From Notolepis coatsorum (Eukaryota; Chordata; Actinopteri; Aulopiformes; Paralepididae), in contig OZ020590.1 in the NCBI GenBank assembly GCA_963971535.1, positions 152,624,034 to 152,688,033 of the forward strand: a DNA stretch of 64,000 bases, written 5' to 3'. Positions 9,592 through 22,226 of the stretch are shown piece by piece. Position 1 is the stretch's first letter. Every line of letters begins with the position of its first letter. The notes under the pieces were generated by a model. It was not told the origin of the DNA, did not search any database, and was given only the letters and a program-made list of their open reading frames with translations. A program made the position numbers and the translations under genes.

Positions 9592-12039
9592 CTACCTCGA
9601 CATATGGTACTGCCGTAGTCATATGTGACGACACTCCCAACGCACCCGCCGTCACGTGGCGCAGGTCCGCCAGGAACTGTAGATAGTTGGCCCGGTCCCC
9701 CCCGCTGTGCGAAGACAACCCTGGAATCGTGCGAGGAGCGCGTTCCGTGTCGGAACACCTGACCCTGACACCACCCACGAGGCAATCGCACCCAAGGGGG
9801 AACCCCGACAGAAAAGGGCCTGTCTGATACGGGGGGCTTCCGATCAAAAAAGCCCCCCCACTGAACACCCCTCCAGAACATGCTGAAGGAGTTGTTCCGC
9901 AGCCGGACATGCAAGGTGTAAGGCCCCCATGGGTTCCTACACACCGTAGCCCTGCAGTGATATCACTACCACCCCAAACCATGTGAGCTGCGACCACTTG
10001 CCAATATTCCAGGAGTGGGAGCACCAACATGATACCTGGCCTGGCGAAGGCGAGGCCGGGGAAGCCCGCACTGTGTGCCTCAAAAGGTTTCGAGCCCCCC
10101 TGCTGACAACACTTAAGTTGACAGACGTAACACCAGGCTCAACCAACACAGTTCAAGGTGTGGGAGCCGCTTGACAGCACAACATTCTCACGGACAGACC
10201 CAGGCTCAGCCATCAACTGGGTGTCAGCCCCTGTCTCCATGAGAAGCGAAGAATGGGGCCGCATACGCTTCAATGAAGGTTCGCGGCCCGCAGCCAAAGG
10301 AGAACGCTCAGAGCCCCGCCTCTGGGGATACCAGAGAGAGGATTGAACGGGGAGCGGGCTGCTCGCGGCAAAATGACGACGGAGTGGTTTACCAACACCG
10401 AAATCACCCAAAATGGCCGATCCCTCGGCCGCCAAGACTGTCGGCCTCGCGATACCCTGTCGATTCTCCAACCAGGGCACCACTGGCGGGGGAAACATGG
10501 CCGCCTGTCGAGGGCCCCGTCATCGCCGCTGACGAGGCCGTGCTCTCTCTTCTTCTGGCTGCGCGGTGTGAGGCGGTGTAGGGCCTAGGACAATACCGCC
10601 CGCGCTCCAGCAGAAGACCAAAATCCCCTGCGGAGAGGGGAACCCTGAGCGGTTATAGCTTGCGGCTGGGTCAAAGCTAATAACGTCAACATCCTCGACG
10701 GAGTGGTTTACCAACACCGTGCGCGATGTGTCGACGTCGGCCGGCCCTCAAGGCCCCTCCACCAGACACCATCTCGCCAGGCCGACCCATGGTGTCGGCC
10801 GGGCGGGGCATTGTTTCAATATATCAAAAACAAAGGACTGACGTTAACATGGAGCACCAGTGGTGATTGCAAACAGCACCCTCCACTGTGGCGTGGACCA
10901 TGAAAAGGTTAAATGAATAAAAAGAGCTAAACCACAAAAACTGTAGAATGAGCAAACCCATACACACAAAGTTTAAGGGGAGACGGACCAGACCCGTCTT
11001 CATTCAAAATATTCACAACAGAACACCAGCCCTAGTTTAGCCCATTTACCAAAAAAGGTAAACAAAGCCCCCCCCCCGCACTACTCCCCCAGTATACCGA
11101 TTGACCGTCAGTATGAATGGTTTGAGAGGAGAGAAAGCTGTAGCAAGACAGACCTTCTCATAGCAGAGTGACAAAATGAAACAATAGCCCCCTACACAGG
11201 GCCGCCCCAGGAGATGGGGGGCCTCGCGTCTAAAAATGCACAGGGCCTCACATTTCTCCCAAGCGGCCCTGCCCTTATACTACTGCAGCCTAACGCCAGG
11301 CAATGTGGAACCCAAGACAACAATTGCCTGTGCACAGACACGCAACATGTTTACCATGTCGGCTGGACCCATAGCCCCACTACCCGACGCCAACCCAGAT
11401 GGGAACACCGTTCAACAAACCCCGCCGGAACACAAGGTAATACCTGGCTAGAACCTAGCCACGACCTACCCCGTTGTCAACCCATTTACCCGAAAAAGGT
11501 AAATAGAACTCAAAACCCCACAACAGCTACCGACTGACCTTCATTGATGAACCGGGCAAGAGGCGGGAGAGTGACAACATCTCACGGCGGAGACATTAAA
11601 ACAGCATAGCAATTAGCAGTAGTGATAGCATGCGGCAGTAGCGATAGCATGTTAGCATAGCTTTAGATGTTTTAGCAGCACGCCCAAGACAGCTTGGAAA
11701 CCGTTCCCTGCAGAGAACGTTCACCAAACCATCTTGCCCCTGGCGCCAACACACAACAAGGTTGTGTTAACAACACAAACCAGCATTACTAACACTAATA
11801 CCCATGCCTGAAGACACAGGGCCTACCTGAGTACAAGCTGGCCCGACAGCCAGCCTTGTACAGCTGAACCTCGATGTGCAGTCATCAAACGAGGAACATC
11901 ACAGGCCCGTCGTGTCGCCGAAAACATGCGTCGAAGATGCCAGGGGCCAGCAACCTCCGGTAAGCTTCCAACATTATTAATCTTCCTTAATCTTTACATT
12001 CCGCTAGCTCGCATGGTGCAAGCATCCAGTGCGCTGGGA
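9592..12039 (-). other. Decayed internal region of the DIRS element
   Basis: This should hold gag and the start of the polyprotein. Minus-strand open stretches (10,139-10,498 and 10,520-10,717) are Pro/Arg-rich like the C-terminus of DIRS gag but lack a core I can identify. From about 10,800 to 12,039 I see no coding signal. Confidence 0.45.
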
Positions 12040-12224
12040 CGAAAATAGAGGAAGGGTGTGTCATGACCAGAGTCATGATTATATGGGTGGTGCCACCATA
12101 AGGGGCGGGGCCCCATACAGGTGGGGTGCATGTGTTTTTGTTCGTGGGAGATACATTAGGTATCACAGGCGATATAGAGTATCTCGTAAGGCTCAGAGCG
12201 GGAGCGATGCCATACGAAATATAA

Positions 12225-13014
12225 CGGAAATACGAGGTGTTTCCTATTTCCGTTTGAAACCAAACTCGAAAAAACGGGGGGAAACTGAAATACGGACCTG
12301 TTTTTCGTATTTTGGTATCAGAATCAAATAAAAAAAAACGAGTCAATAATGGGCCGTGTACGTTTTGATAGTTCGTTTTTCGTTTTTGATGTGAAGAATG
12401 GAGAACGGAACCACGTGACAAGTAAATTTTTCAATGTAAAAGCCATGCACAATCTAACGTGAACGAATATGTATAACGTTATGAATAAATACATGCATAC
12501 AGATCTATACCAGGGTAACGTTATGATACATACATTTTTTGTTTTGTGCATTTCATTTAGACATTATATTTATTGTCCGTGTGATTGAAAACTTTATTAA
12601 CAGATTGCAGAATGGGTACAATACAGTACAGCTCAGGGGATGCAGACCACAATAAGCCGTGACATGGTCGACAAATCATATTGATTTGCAGTAGGCAGGC
12701 TTTTTATTTGATCAACAGAAAAATAATCGTAATATAATCTAGGTATTTTGGCGCATTAGTAGCCTCCGGTATTTCATCAGTGCAATACATATGCCTAATT
12801 TCTATGCGCAATTTGTACACGTCCATCGTGGAGGATTGCTCAGACGTCTTGGTAAGCGTCATTATCGACAGTATAGAATGAATGAATGAATGAAAACGTT
12901 ATGGGATGCAGACCAGAGAAAGACGTTTGTCTTGTTTACATCAGGGTCCCCCATTTTCAATTCATAGTGATAGCCTAACGTTGCAGTGTATCAATAACAG
13001 TTGGTTACTATTAT

Positions 13015-13076
<62 letters not shown>

Positions 13077-14878
13077 TTACTACTACTACCACCAAGTGCT
13101 AATATTACTACTACTACTACTGCTACCTTTACTACTACTATTACTTCTACTACTACTATTACTACTGCTACTACAACTACTACTACTACCACCACCACTA
13201 CTATTACTACTACTACTACTGCCATAATTATGTGGCATAATAATAATAATTGACAGTGCGACACCTGCTGGTCAGTTTCTGTAAGTAGTTTTAGATTGTA
13301 TGTTTTTCCACACTTTACTGTAGTGTACGTGTATTTACACAGTTAACAAAGTCCATGTAATATTTTACTGCACGTTAGAATACACAGAAGTAACGATGGA
13401 CGTGTACAAATTGCGCATAGAAATTAGGCATATGTATTGCACTGATGAAATACCGGAGGCTACTAATGCGCCAAAATACCTACGATTATTTTTCTGTTGA
13501 TCAAATAAAAAGCCTGCCTACTGCAAATCAATATGATTTGTCGACCATGTCACGGCTTATTGTGGTCTGCATCCCCTTAACAATTGTGTGTATTGAGCTG
13601 TACTGTATTGTACCCATTCTGCAATCTGTTAATAAAGTTTTCAATCACACAGACAATAAATATAATGTCTAAATGAAATGCACAAAACAAAAAATGTATG
13701 TATCATAACGTTACCCTGGTATAGATCTGTATCCATGTATTTATTCATAACGTTATACATATTCGTTAACGTTAGATCGTGCATGGCTTTTACATTGAAA
13801 AATGTACTTGTCACGTGGTTCCGTTCTCCATTCTTCACATCAAAAACGAAAAACGAACTATCAAAACGTACACGGACCCCCATTATTGACTCGTTTTTTT
13901 CATTTGATTCTGATACCAAAATACGAAAAACAGGTCCGTATTTCAGTCTTCCCCCGTTTTTTCGAGTTTGGTTTCAAACGGAAATAGGAAACACCTCGTT
14001 TTTCGGAAAAATGAAAAAACGAAAAAAAAACGGAAATACGAGGTGTTTCCTATTTCCGTTTGAAACCAAACTCGAAAAAACGGGGGAAAACTGAAATACG
14101 GACCTGTTTTTCGTATTTTGGTATCAGAATCAAATGAAAAAAACGAGTCAATAATGGGCCGTGTACGTTTTGATAGTTCGTTTTTCGTTTTTGATGTGAA
14201 GAATGGAGAACAAAACCACGTGACAAGTACATTTTTCAATGTAAAAGCCATGCACAATCTAACGTGAACGAATATGTATAACGTTATGAATAAATACAGT
14301 ATAGTTGTAGTAGCAGTAGTAATAGTAGTAGTAGAAGTAATAGTAGTAGTAAAGGTAGCAGTAGTAGTAGTAGTAATATTAGTATAGTAGTAGTAGTAGT
14401 AGTAGTAGTAGTAATAGTAACCAACTGTTATTGATACACTGCAACGTTAGGCTATCACTATGAATTGAAAATGGGGGACCCTGATGTAAACAAGACAAAC
14501 GTCTTTCTCTGGTCTGCATCCCATAACGTTTTCATTCATTCATTCTATACTGTCGATAATGACGCTTACCAAGACGTCTGAGCAATCCTCCACGATGGAC
14601 GTGTACAAATTGCGCATAGAAATTAGGCATATGTATTGCACTGATGAAATACCGGAGGCTACTAATGCGCCAAAATACCTAGATTATATTACGATTATTT
14701 TTCTGTTGATCAAATAAAAAGCCTGCCTACTGCAAATCAATATGATTTGTCGACCATGTCACGGCTTATTGTGGTCTGCATCCCCTGAGCTGTACTGTAT
14801 TGTACCCATTCTGCAATCTGTTAATAAAGTTGGTCCGTGTACGTTTTGATAGTTCGTTTTTCGTTTCAAAAGGAAAAA
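12225..14878. repeat. 2.65-kb tandem duplication, unit 1
   Basis: This unit and the next (14,879 to about 17,483) are offset by 2,653-2,654 bp and nearly identical, for example in the 75-codon frames at 13,445 and 16,098. They differ mainly in TAC-repeat length near 13,050 and 15,700. Each unit contains a palindrome with arms of roughly 240 bp (about 12,354-12,595 against 13,630-13,876) built from the foldback terminus. It has no gene content. Confidence 0.9.
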
Positions 14879-15667
14879 CGGAAATACGAGGTGTTTCCTA
14901 TTTCCGTTTGAAACCAAACTCGAAAAAACGGGGGGAAACTGAAATACGGACCTGTTTTTCGTATTTTGGTATCAGAATCAAATAAAAAAAACGAGTCAAT
15001 AATGGGCCGTGTACGTTTTGATAGTTCGTTTTTCGTTTTTGATGTGAAGAATGGAGAACGGAACCACGTGACAAGTAAATTTTTCAATGTAAAAGCCATG
15101 CACAATCTAACGTGAACGAATATGTATAACGTTATGAATAAATACATGCATACAGATCTATACCAGGGTAACGTTATGATACATACATTTTTTGTTTTGT
15201 GCATTTCATTTAGACATTATATTTATTGTCCGTGTGATTGAAAACTTTATTAACAGATTGCAGAATGGGTACAATACAGTACAGCTCAGGGGATGCAGAC
15301 CACAATAAGCCGTGACATGGTCGACAAATCATATTGATTTGCAGTAGGCAGGCTTTTTATTTGATCAACAGAAAAATAATCGTAATATAATCTAGGTATT
15401 TTGGCGCATTAGTAGCCTCCGGTATTTCATCAGTGCAATACATATGCCTAATTTCTATGCGCAATTTGTACACGTCCATCGTGGAGGATTGCTCAGACGT
15501 CTTGGTAAGCGTCATTATCGACAGTATAGAATGAATGAATGAATGAAAACGTTATGGGATGCAGACCAGAGAAAGACGTTTGTCTTGTTTACATCAGGGT
15601 CCCCCATTTTCAATTCATAGTGATAGCCTAACGTTGCAGTGTATCAATAACAGTTGGTTACTATTAT

Positions 15668-15729
<62 letters not shown>

Positions 15730-17038
15730 TTACTACTACTACCACCAAGTGCTAATATTACTACTACTACTACTGCTACCTTTACTACTACTATTACTTC
15801 TACTACTACTATTACTACTGCTACTACAACTACTACTACTACCACCACCACTACTATTACTACTACTACTACTGCCATAATTATGTGGCATAATAATAAT
15901 AATTGACAGTGCGACACCTGCTGGTCAGTTTCTGTAAGTAGTTTTAGATTGTATGTTTTTCCACACTTTACTGTAGTGTACGTGTATTTACACAGTTAAC
16001 AAAGTCCATGTAATATTTTACTGCACGTTAGAATACACAGAAGTAACGATGGACGTGTACAAATTGCGCATAGAAATTAGGCATATGTATTGCACTGATG
16101 AAATACCGGAGGCTACTAATGCGCCAAAATACCTACGATTATTTTTCTGTTGATCAAATAAAAAGCCTGCCTACTGCAAATCAATATGATTTGTCGACCA
16201 TGTCACGGCTTATTGTGGTCTGCATCCCCTTAACAATTGTGTGTATTGAGCTGTACTGTATTGTACCCATTCTGCAATCTGTTAATAAAGTTTTCAATCA
16301 CACAGACAATAAATATAATGTCTAAATGAAATGCACAAAACAAAAAATGTATGTATCATAACGTTACCCTGGTATAGATCTGTATCCATGTATTTATTCA
16401 TAACGTTATACATATTCGTTAACGTTAGATCGTGCATGGCTTTTACATTGAAAAATGTACTTGTCACGTGGTTCCGTTCTCCATTCTTCACATCAAAAAC
16501 GAAAAACGAACTATCAAAACGTACACGGACCCCCATTATTGACTCGTTTTTTTCATTTGATTCTGATACCAAAATACGAAAAACAGGTCCGTATTTCAGT
16601 CTTCCCCCGTTTTTTCGAGTTTGGTTTCAAACGGAAATAGGAAACACCTCGTTTTTCGGAAAAATGAAAAAACGAAAAAAAAACGGAAATACGAGGTGTT
16701 TCCTATTTCCGTTTGAAACCAAACTCGAAAAAACGGGGGAAAACTGAAATACGGACCTGTTTTTCGTATTTTGGTATCAGAATCAAATGAAAAAAACGAG
16801 TCAATAATGGGCCGTGTACGTTTTGATAGTTCGTTTTTCGTTTTTGATGTGAAGAATGGAGAACAAAACCACGTGACAAGTACATTTTTCAATGTAAAAG
16901 CCATGCACAATCTAACGTGAACGAATATGTATAACGTTATGAATAAATACAGTATAGTTGTAGTAGCAGTAGTAATAGTAGTAGTAGAAGTAATAGTAGT
17001 AGTAAAGGTAGCAGTAGTAGTAGTAGTAATATTAGTAA

Positions 17039-17070
<32 letters not shown>

Positions 17071-17483
17071 ATAGTAACCAACTGTTATTGATACACTGCA
17101 ACGTTAGGCTATCACTATGAATTGAAAATGGGGGACCCTGATGTAAACAAGACAAACGTCTTTCTCTGGTCTGCATCCCATAACGTTTTCATTCATTCAT
17201 TCATTCATTCTATACTGTCGATAATGACGCTTACCAAGACGTCTGAGCAATCCTCCACGATGGACGTGTACAAATTGCGCATAGAAATTAGGCATATGTA
17301 TTGCACTGATGAAATACCGGAGGCTACTAATGCGCCAAAATACCTAGATTATATTACGATTATTTTTCTGTTGATCAAATAAAAAGCCTGCCTACTGCAA
17401 ATCAATATGATTTGTCGACCATGTCACGGCTTATTGTGGTGTGCATCCCCTGAGCTGTACTGTATTGTACCCATTCTGCAATC
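14879..17483. repeat. 2.65-kb tandem duplication, unit 2
   Basis: Second unit, lacking only the last few tens of bases of unit 1. The very high identity implies a recent duplication, or an assembly duplication of one locus. A third, more diverged partial iteration follows at about 17,484-18,515. Confidence 0.9.
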
Positions 17484-18521
17484 TGTTAATACAGTTTTCA
17501 ATCACACGGACAATAAATATAATGTCTAAATGAAATGCACAAAACAAAAAATGTATGTATCATAACGTTACCCTGGTATAGATCTGTATGAAACTCAGTC
17601 TTTAGACCATAGCCTACATTATGAAATTTCTGAGGAAAAAGAAAGCACATTTGGGTGAGTGATGCCATAATTATGTGGCATAATAATAATAATAATTGAC
17701 AGTGCGACACCTGCTGGTCAGTTTCTGTAAGTAGTTTTAGATTGTATGTTTTTCCACACTTTACTGTAGTGTACGTGTATAAATTTACACAGTTAACAAA
17801 GTCCATGTAATATTTTACTGCACGTTAGAATACACAGAAGTAACGATGGATGTGTACAAATTGCGCATAGAAATTAGGCATATGTATTGCACTGATGAAA
17901 TACCGGAGGCTACTAATGCGCCAAAATACCTAGATTATAATGTATAGTTACGATTATTTTTCTGTTGATCAAATAAAAAGCCTGCCTACTGCAAATCAAT
18001 ATGATTTGTCGACCATGTCACGGCTTATTGTGGTCTGCATCCCCTGAGCTGTACTGTATTGTACCCATTCTGCAATCTGTTAATAAAGTTTTCAATCACA
18101 AATTCAAATATAATGTCTAAATGAAATGCACAAAACAAAAAATGTATATGTATCATAACGTTACCCTGGTATAGATCTGTATGCATGTATTTATTCATAA
18201 CGTTATACATATTCGTTAACGTTAGATTGTGCATGGCTTTTACATTGAAAATGTACTTGTCACGTGGTTCCGTTCTCCATTCTTCACATCAAAAACTAAA
18301 AACGAACTATCAAAACGTACACGGCCCATTATTGACTCGTTTTTTTCATTTGATTCTGATACCAAAATACGAAAAACAGGTCCGTATTTCAGTTTGCCCC
18401 CGTTTTTTCGAGTTTGGTTTCAAACGGAAATAGGAAACACCTCGTATTTCCGTTTTTTTCGTTTTTCCTTTTGAAACGAAAAACGAACTACGAACTATCA
18501 AAACGTACACGGACCGAGGAG

Positions 18522-18702
18522 GTTGGGAATGCCGAAATATCGGATGTGTTGTGGTGGTAGTGTTGACGATTGGAGTTTGGGCGACGATGGTTGAGATTTG
18601 CGACTTGTGTTCACATGTTGACGAGTTGATGGTATGGGATTTGCCGCATCCGAGCCCTGTTTCCCCCAAGGGTTTGAGGTCGGGAGCTAGAAGTAGGAGT
18701 AG
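18522..18702 (+). pseudogene. I-type LINE ORF1, second fragment
   Basis: This continues the ORF1 cut at 6,253. GMPKYRMCCGG is followed by a frame change, then EICDLCSHVDELMVWDLPHP and PSPVSPKGLRSGARSRSR. The same text, with small differences, is at 58,684-58,841. It is cut again at 18,702 by the second foldback-like element, and the reading resumes at 26,981 (RSERSMSPFSG). Confidence 0.7.
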
Positions 18703-19208
18703 GGTCCGTGTACGTTTTGATAGTTCGTTTTTCGTTTCAAAAGGAAAAACGAAAAAAACGGAAATACGAGGTGTTTCCTATTTCCGTTTGAAACCAAAAT
18801 CGGAAAAACTGGGAAAAACTGAAATACGGACCCGTTTTTCGTATTTTGGTATCAGAATCAAATGAAAAAAATGAGTCAATAATGGGCTGTGTACGTTTTG
18901 ATAGTTCGTTTTTCGTTTTTGATGTGAAGAATGGAGAACGGAACCACGTGACAAGTACATTTTTCAATGTAAAAGCCATGCACAATCTAACGTGAACGAA
19001 TATGTATAACGTTATGAATAAAATAAATACATGCATACAGATCTATACCAGGGTAACGTTATGATACATACATTTTTTGTTTTGTGCATTTCATTTAGAC
19101 ATGATATTTTATGTGAAGTAATAGCCTAATAATATGGAAATAGCCTGTGTGGTCTGTCCCAAGCAGTGTTGTCTAAACGCACGTTATACAGATATCCTAG
19201 TTCAGTGC

Positions 19209-19290
19209 AGTGGTCGGCATTAGGCGGCTCGCAGACCAAAATAGGTCCGCCAGCAATAATATCTGCCGGTCAGATTATTTTGAGAATATG
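19209..19290 (+). mobile_element. hAT-like terminus within the inverted arm
   Basis: CAGTGGTCGGCATTAGGCGG resembles terminal inverted repeats of hAT (Charlie-type) elements. The counterpart in the other arm ends ATTGCCGACCACTG near 26,457. No closing terminus is found in either arm, so this is a fragment trapped before the arms were duplicated. Confidence 0.4.
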
Positions 19291-20579
19291 ATTTGTGATG
19301 AAGACTCGCTTTATTGTATCTGAATCAGGAGACTTAGGTAAAGTTAGAAAGATATTCACAGATTCGAATTTCCGCGTCAATAATTCTTAAGCGAAATGTT
19401 TTTAAAACACAAAGGACACCTCTTTCCTATCGTAGTAAGGTAGACAATGAGCTACAACCTTACTTTCACCTAAACGAGGCGAGCCGGCCTCGGAGCTGTA
19501 CATTTAATAATAATAATAATTGATCTATATGTGCAGTCGGCCTTGACGAGGCAAGTGCGCAGCCAGGGATCGTCTAAAAAGTGCAACACCGAAAAGAGGC
19601 ACTGCAAAAAGATTCAATAACTTCACGTCATACAGTGTATAGTGTCACCAAAATCACTGCACACATCATCAATGGTATCCTATTGGTTATACTACAACAC
19701 TTAGATTTGAAAAAAATGCTTTTTCATAATTCTGGGGATTTTGTATTGGAAAAAAACATTAAATATCTTCACTCTTAGAGTGTAGTGTCACCAAACTCAC
19801 TGCACACACATCAATGTTATCCTACTGGTTATCCTCGTAGAAGGGGTGGGGGAGGGATTCTCCAGGATAGTGTAGTGGATAGTGTAGTGATATGCAGTAG
19901 GTACAATATAGTGCATCAGGGCTGTACGCTGCGATGATCTCGTCGCAAATTGCCCCTTTAATTGGCCGTTGCGATTGGTAAATAATATTTGGGGGCGGGC
20001 TTGCGAGTAGGGATTTCAAGCCTTGCATTCGCATTTCACTCCTAAATGATCCAAGGCGTGTGAATGACGCTGAGCACTCAGGTATGATCAGCGGGGAAAA
20101 TCAACTGAGCACTCACTCTGATAGACTGGCTGACTTAGCTATGAAGAAAAGTAAAGTTAGTAGTAGGGATGGGAATCGATGGTTCCTAACTGGGTTTTGG
20201 CCATATGCTCCCGAAATTCTCCCGCTGTTTGGCTGCTTCTATGTGCAGTGAAAACTACTCGAAATGCTTTAGAACCTAGTCATTGATTTAGTTCAGGGTT
20301 AGCCGCGGAGCTGACGCTAGCTAACGTGAGCTAATCAAGCTCACAGAGAGAGATAAACAGCTGACAGCAGGTAGTACAGGTACAAATACAATAAAACGAG
20401 GGGTGGGGGCTGTTGTGTAAACCTTGTGTCGCGTCAATCTGGTCCACACGTTACTCGTTCATATCTCAGCCTGTGCTGAGATATGCCCATTCCGCGGTCT
20501 GTTAATAAAGTTTTCAATCAGACAGATGTATGGAAAGGCTTTTATTATAACATTCGTTGAGGTAAAATCATTATGCCTT

Positions 20580-20953
20580 GTGATGCACCGATGTGAAAAT
20601 TGTGGCCGATACCGATAACCGATATTAATATTGCTGTTCTGGCCGATACCGATATTTACCGATGTCGATATCTCTGTATAGAAAACACTTTTTTATGATA
20701 ATCAAATAAAGAGCTATTTTCCAAAACGCATAATTTTTTTACTTTTGTAACTTATTTTCAGAAATGACTGATATTTTGAAACTATTTAAGGCCAAAACAT
20801 GTAAAAAGAAAAAAAAAAGATAAAAAAAAAAACATTTTTATTTTTTTTTAATATCGGATATCGGCCCTATCTTGATATCGGACCGATACCGATGTGTAAA
20901 AAAACTGCCATATCGGCCGATATTATATCGGCGGCCGATATATCGTGCATCAC
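20580..20953. mobile_element. hAT MITE, termini GTGATGCAC
   Basis: The ends GTGATGCACCGAT and ATATCGTGCATCAC are imperfect inverted repeats. The interior is built of GATATCGG/CCGATATC repeats. The paralogous empty site at 38,872-38,890 reads TTATGCCTCATTTAG. TATGCCTT (left) and TATCCTC (right) are a decayed 8-bp duplication of that site. 374 bp, no ORF. Confidence 0.75.
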
Positions 20954-21168
20954 TATCCTCATTTAGTCATCCTGCAGAGCACTGGTCTCCTACTCGTGGG
21001 CCGCGGGGAGCTAATGTTAGTAGCTTTGTTGTTGTCAACACACAGGGCATTCAGGAAGTCAAAAACTAATGCGCTTGCCGATTGGTGCTAAGAACAGCAG
21101 GGCGGGTGCAAGCGTTGTGACGTAATTGGCAGACTCTACTGTCAATCAAAATTATTCTGTTTTCCGTC

Positions 21169-21316
21169 AGAATGAATGAATGAGAACTTTATTAACAGAT
21201 TGCATAATGGGTACAATACAGTACAGGAGGATGAAGACCAGAGAAAGACTTTCGGCTTTTTTACATAAGGGTCCTCCATTTTCAATTCATCAAAACATTT
21301 AGAGACATACAAATAT
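21169..21316 (-). mobile_element. L2-like LINE 3' tail fragment
   Basis: Tail GAATGAATGAATGAGAACTT, then GATTGCATAATGGGTACAAT and the 3' UTR block, here with GGGTCCTCCATTTTCAATTC. It is 5'-truncated within the UTR. The equivalent copy is at 39,093-39,256. Confidence 0.75.
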
Positions 21317-21340
21317 ACAGTAGTTTCATAAAAATTCTAA

Positions 21341-21600
21341 AATGCTATTGATTGATTGATTTAAAACTTTATTAACATATTGCAGAATGGGTACAGTACA
21401 GCTCAATACATACAATTGTTAAGGGGATGCAGACCAGAGAAAGACTTTTGTCTTGTTTACATCAGGGTCCCCCATTTTCAATTCATCATATTTCATATCT
21501 AAATCATATAATATCTCATTGCTAAATATATGCAATATATAATCTAATAATCCAATAATCTAAATCTAATATATAATATAAAAATGCTAAATGCATGGGT
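21341..21600 (-). mobile_element. L2-like LINE 3' tail fragment
   Basis: GATTGATTGATT tail followed by AACATATTGCAGAATGGGTA and the 3' UTR block. It is truncated in the UTR. The equivalent copy is at 39,268-39,515. Confidence 0.75.
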
Positions 21601-21979
21601 ATTTTATTTTGTCTTTAATGTTAGCTTGCAAACTCATACTGTCTTGGTAAGCCTCATAATGAATTGTTTGGGGTAAAAAAGAAAAACATTGTGATGTGTA
21701 TCGTGTATCGCCGAAAGGTCAGAAAATATCGTGATATCATATTTAGGCCATATCGCCCAGCCCTAGTTGGTTCATTATAAAAGATACAAACCTGACAACA
21801 AAAGCAGTTAAATGTTAAATAAAAGGACCACAGTAATGAGGCAGGAGGAACATATTTTTTTGCACTATAATGGTAAAATTGTTATTTAAAAATGTTCCCC
21901 TAAAACATATTTTTTGCCCCTAAATTTCTAATTTAGGGGCAAGTGTGCCCCTAGTGAAAAAGCTTAGCGTACAGCCCTG

Positions 21980-22095
21980 CGCATGTCTCGATAACACGGA
22001 TAGCAGCCAGCTTCCTTCTCATCCCCCTCTCTGTCATCACCTCTAGTCTGACCAGCTCGACTCCCACCACAGAGCTCAGCTTGTTCAGTTTGTTG
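21980..22095 (-). pseudogene. LINE reverse-transcriptase C-terminal fragment (Rex1-like)
   Basis: In one minus-strand frame the reading is LNKLSSVVGVELVRLEVMTE followed by RGMRRKLAAI. This resembles the C-terminal segment of fish Rex1-type ORF2 proteins. It is short and lies next to an L2-like tail, with no other part of the element present. Confidence 0.4.
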
Positions 22096-22226
22096 AACGA
22101 ATGAATGAATGAAAACTTTATTTAACAGATTGCAGAATGGGTACAAATACAATACAGTACGGCTCAATACACACAATTGTTAAGGGGATGCAGACCAGAG
22201 AAAGACGTTTGTCTTGTTTACATCAT
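22096..22226 (-). mobile_element. L2-like LINE 3' tail fragment
   Basis: GAATGAATGAATGAAAACTT tail and the start of the 3' UTR, stopping at CTTGTTTACATCA. It is heavily 5'-truncated. Confidence 0.75.

Larger units (their letters stand above)
7190..12222 (-). mobile_element. Degenerate DIRS-like tyrosine-recombinase retrotransposon
   Basis: A 5,033-bp element with inverted terminal repeats (7,190-7,385 against 12,040-12,222) and an internal complementary region (7,441-7,540) next to its minus-strand right end. On the minus strand the order is left ITR, decayed gag region, RT-RNase H remnants, tyrosine recombinase, ICR, right ITR, which is the DIRS plan. It is flanked by AACG on both sides (7,186-7,189 and 12,223-12,226). 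The ICR carries the matching CGTT at 7,493-7,496 where its left-end and right-end complements meet. It interrupts a foldback terminus that is intact at 14,866-14,890. The coding parts are too damaged to function. Confidence 0.8.
6254..18515. mobile_element. 12.3-kb foldback-like element, terminus GGTCCGTGTACG, 6-bp TSD
   Basis: The left end GGTCCGTGTACGTTTTGATA and the right end TATCAAAACGTACACGGACC are inverted copies. Both ends are flanked by GAGGAG (6,248-6,253 and 18,516-18,521). The paralogous sequence at 58,676-58,690 has the site once and without the insertion. The terminus recurs at least fifteen times in both orientations inside the window, for example near 6,445, 7,141, 12,354, 13,860, 14,160, 14,833, 16,513 and 18,308, giving nested palindromes. 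The interior holds L2-like tails, GTA/TAC repeats, a DIRS element and a 2.65-kb tandem duplication, but no transposase ORF. The 6-bp duplication fits a DNA transposon class, but I cannot name the superfamily. Confidence 0.65.
20424..21755 (+). repeat. Repeat shared with 38,727-39,679
   Basis: From GTGTCGCGTCAATCTG through CCGAAAGGTCAGAAAATATC the sequence matches the later locus, except for the MITE at 20,580-20,953. It ends in ATATCGCCCAGCCCTA, the terminus of the TAGGGCTGGGCGATAT MITE family. It is probably the body of a long member of that family. Confidence 0.65.
19917..21979. mobile_element. Possible hAT element with CAGGGCTGTACGCT termini
   Basis: CAGGGCTGTACGCT (19,917-19,930) and AGCGTACAGCCCTG (21,966-21,979) are exact inverted copies about 2.06 kb apart. 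A third copy of this terminus lies at about 55,869 inside another hAT element. An 8-bp target duplication is not visible, so the two ends may belong to different insertions. The interior contains at least one nested MITE and LINE tails, and no transposase is recognised. Confidence 0.5.

Noticed and set aside
13641-14257. Repeated 60-140 codon frames reading LSRGSVLHSSHQKRK or VTWFRSPFFTSKTKNE
   Set aside because: They occur in both orientations within the foldback terminus and its palindromes. No family is recognised, and the frame is not preserved across copies.
19917-21979. A confirmed single hAT transposon
   Set aside because: Termini match, but the outside 8-mers (TAGTGCAT and CGCATGTC) do not. 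It is kept only as a possible element.
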